Positions 1 through 5,354 of a stretch of DNA of 5,354 nucleotides are shown one piece after another. The position numbers and the translations under genes were made by a program. The notes beneath the pieces were generated by a model, which was not told where the DNA came from, ran no database searches, and saw nothing but the letters and a program-made list of their open reading frames with translations. Positions within the stretch are counted from its first letter, which is position 1, and each line of letters starts with the position of its first letter. Source of the stretch: an uncultured Acidaminococcus sp. (GTDB lineage Bacteria > Bacillota_C > Negativicutes > Acidaminococcales > Acidaminococcaceae). Location: positions 1 to 5,354 of the forward strand of contig OMUE01000239.1 in assembly GCA_900314165.1 (NCBI GenBank). Direction: 5' to 3'.

Positions 1-14
1 TCTTGTTTTTCCAC

Positions 15-48
15 TTATACACAGGTTATCCACAGAAAATGGGGATAA
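15..48. promoter_or_regulatory. DnaA-box cluster (possible origin element)
   Basis: The perfect consensus box TTATCCACA is at 26-34. TTATACACA, which fits the relaxed consensus TTATNCACA, is at 15-23, in the same orientation and 11 bases away, about one helical turn. A third, inverted box with one mismatch (TTATCCCCA on the minus strand) is at 48-40. Spacing and orientation like this are typical of oriC or of DnaA-regulated and titration sites. The cluster lies just beyond the gyrA terminator. The window cuts off the left side, so no unwinding element or dnaA gene can be seen and the role stays open. Confidence 0.7.
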
Positions 49-53
49 ATGGT

Positions 54-95
54 AAAAATAATGGAGCTGCAAAATTCTGCAGCTCCATTATTTTT
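54..95. terminator. Strong bidirectional intrinsic terminator
   Basis: Bases 61-71 and 78-88 form a perfect 11-base-pair stem with a GGAGCTGC core and a 6-base loop (72-77). The pairing continues through A/T pairs to 54 and 95. On the plus strand the core is followed by ATTATTTTTTT (T-run 91-97), and on the minus strand by ATTATTTTTACC, so it can stop transcripts from both sides. For the minus strand it is the natural end of the gyrB to gyrA operon, leaving a 3' untranslated region of about 185 bases. The plus-strand form implies a convergent gene may end to the left of the window. Confidence 0.88.
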
Positions 96-108
96 TTCAA
101 TATGCTGA

Positions 109-122
109 GCCACTTTCGTGGC
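109..122 (-). other. Small hairpin with GAAA tetraloop in the gyrA 3' region
   Basis: The minus strand reads GCCAC-GAAA-GTGGC, a perfect 5-base-pair stem closed by C-G over a GNRA tetraloop, which is an unusually stable RNA loop and a common tertiary-contact module. It starts one base after the palindrome and lies 13 bases before the terminator stem. On the plus strand the loop would be TTTC, so the stable form is specific to the gyrA transcript. Confidence 0.5.
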
Positions 123-123
123 A

Positions 124-230
124 AGAAGATAGATGTCAGATGTTAGAATTGTCGGCAATGACTATACGATAGCGATTCTTCGACAAGCAGAATTCTAACT
201 CCTGACAACAGGTTCTATCATCTATCTTCT
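124..230. repeat. 107-base imperfect palindrome after gyrA (candidate intergenic repeat or MITE)
   Basis: The ends are perfect 12-base inverted repeats: AGAAGATAGATG (124-135) and its complement CATCTATCTTCT (219-230). Inside, TGTCAG (134-139) matches CTGACA (202-207), GTTAGAATT (142-150) matches AATTCTAAC (191-199), TTGTCG (149-154) matches CGACAA (181-186), and AAT (157-159) with CTAT (162-165) match ATAG (169-172) with ATT (175-177) around an apical ACG. A few alternatives share bases. All arms are nested about one centre near 167-177, so the whole element can fold as a single long hairpin in RNA or a cruciform in DNA. The size and the place in a transcribed 3' region recall ERIC-type intergenic repeat units or folded MITEs in form only, not in sequence. 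I see no target-site duplication. Other copies cannot be tested from this window. Confidence 0.65.
195..221 (-). CDS. Possible 8-codon mini-ORF after gyrA (MIEPVVRS)
   Basis: Starting 20 bases past the gyrA stop, the minus strand has an ATG at 221-219, 7 bases after AAGGAG (234-229; extended form GGAAGGAG). The frame reads MIEPVVRS and stops at TAG (197-195). The ribosome binding site is as good as those of the large genes in the cluster, and coupling to gyrA termination is possible. The peptide resembles nothing I recognise. The ATG lies inside the right arm of the 107-base palindrome, so this may be the leftover start of a gene lost or interrupted there, a small leader peptide, or chance. 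Confidence 0.2.
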   Translation of the reverse strand: MIEPVVRS

Positions 231-241
231 CCTTCCAAGTA

Positions 242-2734
242 TTACTCCTCATCCACATTATTCACAATGGCCATGGCGGCGACAGTGTCCCCTGCTTCCA
301 GGTCCATGAGCTTCACACCCTGGGCATTGCGTCCGTAGGTGGAAATATCAGCAGCCGTCATCCGGATGATGATGCCGGCAGCAGAAATCAGCATAATATC
401 CTGAGTTTCATTGATGAACTTAGACCCTACGATAAGGCCCGTCTTGTCCGTGACTTTCAGGTTGATGATACCCTTGCCGCCACGGGTCTGCACCCTGTAT
501 TCGGAAATATCCGTGCGTTTACCCTGGCCTTTGTCAGACACGGTCAAGACTTCACCCGTATCATCCAGGCAGCTGTCCATGGATACGACGCTGTCATGAG
601 GCCGCAGGCTGATGCCCCGTACCCCGTGGCTGGTCCGGCCCATAGGCCGTACATCCTCTTCCTTGAAGTGGATAGCGTAGCCTTCCCGGGTAGCCAACAG
701 GATATCATTATGACCGGAAGTCAGCTTCACGTCTATAAGTTCTTCGCCCTCATCCAGGTTAATGGCGATAAGACCGCCCTTTCTTGCAGACTTGAATTCT
801 GCCACGCTGGTACGTTTTACCACGCCTTTATTCGTAGCCATGAACAAGAATTTCTTCTCGTCCTCGCTGATGCCGCTGTGGACAGCAATGATGGCATTGA
901 CCTTCTCATTTTCTTCCAGAGGCAGCAGGTTCCGGATAAACGTGCCCTTGGCAGTCCGGCTGGCTTCAGGGATTTCGTAGCCTTTTTGCCGGTAGACACG
1001 GCCTGTATTCGTAAAGAACAGGATATTGTCATGGGTGCTGGCCATGAGCAGATGTTCGGAGAAGTCCCCTTTCACCTTGTTATCTTCCTTCACAATCTTG
1101 CCACTGCCGGCTTTGATGCCCCGGCCGCCCCGGTTCTGTTTCCGGAAGTTTGTCAGAGCCTGGCGCTTGATATAGCTCTGGTGGCTGATTGTGATGACCA
1201 CATCTTCTTCGGCAATAAGGTCTTCCTTCTCCAGATCTCCATCATCGGGAACGATGGACGTACGACGGGCATCTCCAAAGCGTTTCTTCACATCCAACAG
1301 ATCTTCCCGGGCAATGCCCATGATCTTATGTTCATCGGACAGCACATCTTCCAGATAAGCAATATTGGCCATGACTTCTTTATACTCGTCTTCAATCTTC
1401 TGCCGTTCCAAACCGGTCAGGCGCTGCAGGCGCATATCCAGAATGGCCTGGGCCTGCCTGTCGCTGAGGGCGAATTTATCCATCAAGGCCGCCTTAGCCA
1501 CGTCTGCGTTAGCGCTGTTCCGGATGGTCGTAATGACTTCGTCCAGATGATCCAGAGCAATCTTCAAGCCCTCTAAAATATGGGCCCGTTCTTTGGCTTT
1601 CCGCAGTTCATACTGGCATTTCCGGGTAATGACGTCCTTCTGATGTTCCAGATAATATTCAAGAATCTGCTTCAGGTTCAGGATCCGGGGATGGCCTTTT
1701 ACCAGAGCCAGCATGATGACGCCAAAGGAATCCTGCAGCTGGGTATGCTTGTACAGCTGATTCAGCATGACTTCCGGCACTACATCGCTGCGCAGCTCGA
1801 TGACGATGCGCATGCCTTTCCGGTCGGATTCATCCCGCAGATCCGTAATGCCTTCCAAGGTTTTATCCTGGACCAGATGGGCAATGGTCTCAATCAGCTT
1901 TGCCTTATTAACCTGATACGGAATCTCCGTGACCACGATCCGGTTCTTGTTCTTAGGCATGGGCTCTACATGAGCCTTGGCCCGGACTTTGATCACCCCA
2001 CGGCCGGTCGTATAAGCCTGGCGGATACCGGCCAAGCCCAGGATTTTAGCACCTGTAGGGAAATCCGGGCCTTTGATGGCCTTCATAAGTTCGTCCACCG
2101 TCACGTCAGGATTGTCGATCATCATGACGCAGGCATCCACCACTTCTCCCAGATTGTGGGGAGGAATATTCGTAGCCATACCTACGGCAATCCCGGCAGA
2201 CCCATTGATAAGCAGGGCGGGCACTTTAGCCGGCAATACGGTAGGTTCTTTCAGGGATTCATCATAGTTGGGAATAAAGTCTACAGTCTCTTTTTCAATG
2301 TCCCGCAGCATTTCTACGGCAATCTTGCCCATACGGACTTCCGTATACCGCATAGCTGCCGGTGGGTCACCGTCCACAGAACCGAAGTTCCCGTGGCCAT
2401 CCACCATCAGGTACCGGGTAGAGAAATCCTGTGCCAGACGCACGATAGCGTCATACACGGAAGAGTCACCATGAGGATGATATTTACCTAATACATCCCC
2501 GACGATACGGGCGGATTTTTTATAAGCTTTGTTGGGCAGCATCCCTGCCTCATTCATGGCATACAGAATGCGCCGATGAACCGGTTTCAGCCCATCCCGC
2601 ACATCCGGCAGAGCCCGCTGGATAATGACGCTCATGGCATAATCTATATAGGACTTCTGCATTTCGTCTTCTACATAGACTTGAATTACCTTGCCAGCGT
2701 TTATGGTCTGCTTATCATTCTGCTGATCATCCAC
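242..2734 (-). CDS. gyrA: DNA gyrase subunit A
   Basis: GyrA is the DNA-breakage and wrapping subunit of gyrase, cytoplasmic and acting with GyrB. The 830 residues begin at a GTG with a good ribosome binding site. The N-terminal part has [20 protein letters not shown] (28-47), the winged-helix quinolone region with [10 protein letters not shown] (86-95), and AAMRYTE, where Tyr130 is the catalytic tyrosine that attaches to [17 protein letters not shown] follows (about 179-193, carrying the Ile that intercalates DNA), then the tower, and a coiled coil around 370-480 with [17 protein letters not shown] (427-443). The C-terminal beta-pinwheel starts near 505 and carries the GyrA box QNRGGRG (533-539), which separates GyrA from ParC, plus a second related copy QTRGGKG (749-755) and repeated GR(T/N)xxGV blade motifs. 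Ser91 and Asp95, equivalent to E. coli Ser83 and Asp87, are the quinolone-sensitive residues. The protein ends VDEE, with no long acidic tail. It is the last gene of the cluster; the terminator at 54-95 lies about 150 bases downstream. Confidence 0.98.
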   Translation of the reverse strand: MDDQQNDKQTINAGKVIQVYVEDEMQKSYIDYAMSVIIQRALPDVRDGLKPVHRRILYAMNEAGMLPNKAYKKSARIVGDVLGKYHPHGDSSVYDAIVRLAQDFSTRYLMVDGHGNFGSVDGDPPAAMRYTEVRMGKIAVEMLRDIEKETVDFIPNYDESLKEPTVLPAKVPALLINGSAGIAVGMATNIPPHNLGEVVDACVMMIDNPDVTVDELMKAIKGPDFPTGAKILGLAGIRQAYTTGRGVIKVRAKAHVEPMPKNKNRIVVTEIPYQVNKAKLIETIAHLVQDKTLEGITDLRDESDRKGMRIVIELRSDVVPEVMLNQLYKHTQLQDSFGVIMLALVKGHPRILNLKQILEYYLEHQKDVITRKCQYELRKAKERAHILEGLKIALDHLDEVITTIRNSANADVAKAALMDKFALSDRQAQAILDMRLQRLTGLERQKIEDEYKEVMANIAYLEDVLSDEHKIMGIAREDLLDVKKRFGDARRTSIVPDDGDLEKEDLIAEEDVVITISHQSYIKRQALTNFRKQNRGGRGIKAGSGKIVKEDNKVKGDFSEHLLMASTHDNILFFTNTGRVYRQKGYEIPEASRTAKGTFIRNLLPLEENEKVNAIIAVHSGISEDEKKFLFMATNKGVVKRTSVAEFKSARKGGLIAINLDEGEELIDVKLTSGHNDILLATREGYAIHFKEEDVRPMGRTSHGVRGISLRPHDSVVSMDSCLDDTGEVLTVSDKGQGKRTDISEYRVQTRGGKGIINLKVTDKTGLIVGSKFINETQDIMLISAAGIIIRMTAADISTYGRNAQGVKLMDLEAGDTVAAMAIVNNVDEE

Positions 2735-2743
2735 GTTGTCACG

Positions 2744-2753
2744 CTTCCTTCCT
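2744..2753 (-). promoter_or_regulatory. Ribosome binding site of gyrA, deciding a GTG start
   Basis: The minus strand reads AGGAAGGAAG and ends 9 bases before a GTG codon at 2734-2732. This places gyrA initiation at GTG, giving Met-Asp-Asp-Gln-Gln. The first in-frame ATG is codon 25, next to the conserved SYIDYAMSV block, which would cut the N-terminal arm too short. Confidence 0.7.
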
Positions 2754-2768
2754 GCGCCCTAAGGGCGC
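2754..2768 (-). other. GC-rich hairpin directly upstream of the gyrA ribosome binding site
   Basis: The minus strand reads GCGCCC-TTA-GGGCGC, a perfect 6-base-pair all-G/C stem with a three-base loop. It fills much of the 41-base gap between the transporter gene and gyrA and ends one base before the AGGAAGG of the gyrA ribosome binding site. It has no T-run after it, so it is not a standard intrinsic terminator. It could be an RNA processing site, a block to 3' exonucleases, a structure that affects access to the ribosome binding site, or a dyad bound by a protein. The structure is seen; the role is inferred. Confidence 0.5.
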
Positions 2769-2775
2769 GTGTATA

Positions 2776-3540
2776 TTACTTTAAAAACAAACTCAGGACC
2801 TGTTTGCCTATAAGCAAAACAGTCACAATGAGGTACATTCTGCGGATGTACGTTACACCTTTCTTTATAGCGACTTTGGCACCTAATCTGGCACCAAAGA
2901 TTTCGATGATTCCCATAGGAAGGGCATAAGCCCAGTACACTTTGCCCAGCAGGATGAAGGCTATGAGGCCTCCGATATTGCTGGCCAGATTCAGAGCTTT
3001 CGTGTTGCCTGCTGCGGTAATGAAATTATATCCGAAATAGAGGAAACCGAAAATCAGGAATGTACCCGTACCTGGTCCAAAAAAACCATCATACATGCCC
3101 AGACACCAGGCCATAAAACCGATGCCGATCTCCATAGTCCGGGTCATTTCATCCAGGACATTGACTCCGTCCCACTTTTTCTTGCAAAAAGTATAAATGG
3201 ATACGAGTACAAGACAGGCTACGACAATATAGCGCATAAGCTGTTCCGGCAAATAGGAAGCTACACTGGCACCTGCTGCGCTGCCCAAAGCAGCCAAAGG
3301 CATCATTTTCAGGATTTTCCTATCAATGTGCCCGGAACGGGAATAGGTGAAAAAACTGGCTACAGCGCCAATGGTAGAAGCCAGCTTATTGGAACCCAAC
3401 ACGAAGGGGATGGGCAGCCCCGTAGCCATATAGGCTGGTACAGTAATAAGTCCTCCGCCCCCAACAGCCGCATCCACAAAGGAACCTATAAAGCCTCCTG
3501 CCAATAGCAGGAGAAGATTCATCCAGGAAAATTCAAGCAT
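2776..3540 (-). CDS. TauE/SafE (TSUP) family membrane transporter, YfcA-like
   Basis: This is an inner-membrane protein of 254 residues, a normal family length, with about eight hydrophobic segments (roughly 8-28, 42-66, 77-97, 102-119, 136-150, 155-172, 184-206, 233-252). It shows the internal duplication of the TSUP fold: FIGSFVDAAVGGGGLITVPA (17-36) in the first half matches GMYDGFFGPGTGTFLIFG (148-165) in the second, and GSNKLAST (49-56) matches GNTKALNLASN (178-188). The YDGFFGPGTG motif is close to that of Escherichia coli YfcA, whose substrate is not settled. Family members move sulfite, sulfoacetate or other small organic or sulfur anions, generally by proton coupling; the substrate here cannot be read from sequence. 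The ATG is placed by GGAAGGA 10 bases upstream. The gene starts 6 bases after the thiamine pyrophosphokinase gene and ends 41 bases before gyrA, so it is very likely co-transcribed with both. No link to thiamine or gyrase function is evident. Confidence 0.92.
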   Translation of the reverse strand: MLEFSWMNLLLLLAGGFIGSFVDAAVGGGGLITVPAYMATGLPIPFVLGSNKLASTIGAVASFFTYSRSGHIDRKILKMMPLAALGSAAGASVASYLPEQLMRYIVVACLVLVSIYTFCKKKWDGVNVLDEMTRTMEIGIGFMAWCLGMYDGFFGPGTGTFLIFGFLYFGYNFITAAGNTKALNLASNIGGLIAFILLGKVYWAYALPMGIIEIFGARLGAKVAIKKGVTYIRRMYLIVTVLLIGKQVLSLFLK

Positions 3541-3546
3541 GTTTCT

Positions 3547-4242
3547 CTATTCCTTCCAAGTCATATAAAGCCCTGCAACGCCTTTTGTACATTGGGCCCG
3601 GAGACTGCCTTCAGCCATTTTATTGCTGACGGCATAGGGATCGGACTGACTGAGAAGAGAATGGTCCAAAGGCCACCGTACACCTTGGATACTGACTTCT
3701 GTTTCCGGAGTCAGGGGCAGCAGGCTTACGAACTGGGGCTTCCGCTTCCCTGCCGTAAACATGGCTTCCGCTCCGTCCGACAGATAGCACAATAGCTCCT
3801 GCTCATCTGCCATAATGGCCACACCGCCCCGCTGCTGGTAAGCCAGCAGGGTATAGATATTGGCAAACAGATGATCTGCCCTGCCGCCCCAGATGCCCGT
3901 AGCCAGGACGACCTGCTGCTGAGGCATGGACGTCAACACGATGGACAGATCCGTGGCATCTTTGTTGACCAAAAACGTCTTGGCAGAAGCTCCTGCCCGG
4001 ACAAAAGTTTCCCAGGCACCCGGCGCCGCGCTATCCCTGTCCCCATACAGATACTGAGGCACAAGACCGGCTTTGGCACAATGATCCGCGCCCCGGTCCG
4101 CTGCATAAATATCACGGCCGGACGCCACAGCTTTCAGCCAGGAAGGATCCGGACGACGACCGCCGGCTACCACAAGAGCCTGTCCCGTTCCTCCCCTGCT
4201 CAGTTCCAGAATACCCTGGGGCAGCTGGATTTGTGTTCCCAT
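3547..4242 (-). CDS. Thiamine pyrophosphokinase (thiamine diphosphokinase) family protein
   Basis: The predicted reaction is ATP + thiamine to AMP + thiamine diphosphate, a cytoplasmic step that activates imported or salvaged thiamine. The 231 residues show the family blocks in order: ALVVAGGRRPD (22-32), AADRGADHCAKAGLVP (47-62), YGDRDS (66-71; family form GDFDS), NKDATDLSIVL (93-103), ATGIWGGRADHLFANIYTLL (114-133), VSLLPL (172-177) with GVRWPL (187-192), and SNKMAEG (206-212). The first group makes the nucleotide-binding N-terminal domain and the last two belong to the C-terminal thiamine-binding beta domain. All acidic residues of the conserved motifs are kept; the Phe of GDFDS is Arg69. 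An N-terminal extension of about 20 residues precedes the first beta strand, making the protein slightly longer than the usual 205-220; the ATG is nevertheless well supported by AAGGAG. The gene starts 9 bases after gyrB and ends 6 bases before the transporter gene. Related names are thiN and tpk; I leave the symbol open. Confidence 0.9.
   Translation of the reverse strand: MGTQIQLPQGILELSRGGTGQALVVAGGRRPDPSWLKAVASGRDIYAADRGADHCAKAGLVPQYLYGDRDSAAPGAWETFVRAGASAKTFLVNKDATDLSIVLTSMPQQQVVLATGIWGGRADHLFANIYTLLAYQQRGGVAIMADEQELLCYLSDGAEAMFTAGKRKPQFVSLLPLTPETEVSIQGVRWPLDHSLLSQSDPYAVSNKMAEGSLRAQCTKGVAGLYMTWKE
3551..3557 (-). promoter_or_regulatory. Ribosome binding site of the TSUP transporter gene, inside the preceding gene
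   Basis: The minus strand reads GGAAGGA, 10 bases before the ATG at 3540-3538. It lies within the last codons (Trp-Lys-Glu) of the thiamine pyrophosphokinase gene, whose TAG stop is at 3549-3547. The arrangement suggests coupled translation and supports the chosen transporter start. Confidence 0.7.
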
Positions 4243-4247
4243 AGCTG

Positions 4248-4251
4248 CTCC

Positions 4252-4253
<2 letters not shown>
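4248..4253 (-). promoter_or_regulatory. Ribosome binding site of the thiamine pyrophosphokinase gene, overlapping the gyrB stop
   Basis: The minus strand reads AAGGAG, 5 bases before the ATG at 4242-4240. The TAA stop of gyrB (4254-4252) provides the first bases of this site. A ribosome ending gyrB therefore sits on the next initiation site, which supports translational coupling and fixes the start of the downstream gene. Confidence 0.8.

Positions 4254-5354
<1,101 letters not shown>

Noticed and set aside
124..230. Integron attC site
   Set aside because: The palindrome has GTTAGAA on the left and TTCTAAC on the right, the reverse of the attC order (RYYYAAC on the left, GTTRRRY on the right), and there is no integrase or cassette context.
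230..240. An 11-base repeat, TCCTTCCAAGT, shared with 3551-3561
   Set aside because: Both copies lie over Shine-Dalgarno-like sequence and the match ends at once on either side, so shared ribosome-binding composition or chance explains it.
596..1576. Open frame of 326 codons on the plus strand
   Set aside because: It lies wholly antisense to gyrA, whose reading frame and motifs are unambiguous. Its translation has no recognisable domain and looks like a complement of gyrase codons.
2450..2480. Quinolone-resistance changes in GyrA
   Set aside because: The motif reads [10 protein letters not shown], with Ser and Asp at the two main resistance positions, i.e. the sensitive form. The TOPRIM resistance positions in GyrB are also in the form usual for Gram-positive bacteria.
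1580..2491. Open frame of 303 codons on the plus strand
   Set aside because: It is also antisense to conserved gyrA sequence, including the catalytic Tyr region. The openness comes from gyrA codon bias, and there is no ribosome binding site or family signal.
2770..2801. Possible promoter for gyrA with TAATAT at 2778-2773
   Set aside because: The base string 17 positions upstream (AGGTCC) does not resemble a -35 box and there is no extended -10 TG, so the support is too weak.

Overview
The window is a piece of bacterial chromosome with a four-gene cluster on the minus strand and a short, densely structured non-coding stretch after the last gene. In transcription order (right to left) it reads: the 3' two thirds of gyrB (cut by the right edge), a thiamine pyrophosphokinase-like gene, a TauE/SafE-type (TSUP) membrane transporter gene, and a complete gyrA. 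The gaps are 9, 6 and 41 bases. The first two downstream genes take their ribosome binding sites from the end of the gene before them, so the cluster looks like one operon with translational coupling. No convincing promoter is visible inside it, so the promoter is probably to the right of the window.

Both gyrase subunits are of the compact Gram-positive type. GyrB lacks the roughly 165-residue insert that enterobacteria have in the TOPRIM region, and GyrA has a QNRGGRG GyrA box and almost no acidic tail. With Shine-Dalgarno sites close to AAGGAGG, roughly even base composition and many CGG arginine codons, this fits Bacillota (Firmicutes), most likely a moderate-GC lineage such as Negativicutes. 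The genus is not determinable here and the class is an inference. The quinolone-determining GyrA positions are wild type (Ser91, Asp95).

In most Bacillota gyrB is followed directly by gyrA. Here two metabolic or transport genes sit between them, which is the main oddity of gene order. Their work (making thiamine diphosphate, moving a small anion) has no obvious link to DNA supercoiling, so shared expression rather than shared function is the safer reading.

Positions 1-241 hold no normal-sized gene but several structures. Next to the gyrA stop is a Shine-Dalgarno site with an 8-codon mini-ORF. It leads into a 107-base imperfect palindrome (124-230), a small hairpin with a GAAA tetraloop (109-122), and a strong terminator (54-95) that can work in both directions. 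Beyond it lies a compact cluster of DnaA boxes (15-48). That cluster could be the edge of oriC, a second half of a bipartite origin, or a DnaA titration site. No clearly new biological system is visible; the 3' region of gyrA and the DnaA-box cluster are the parts most worth checking.
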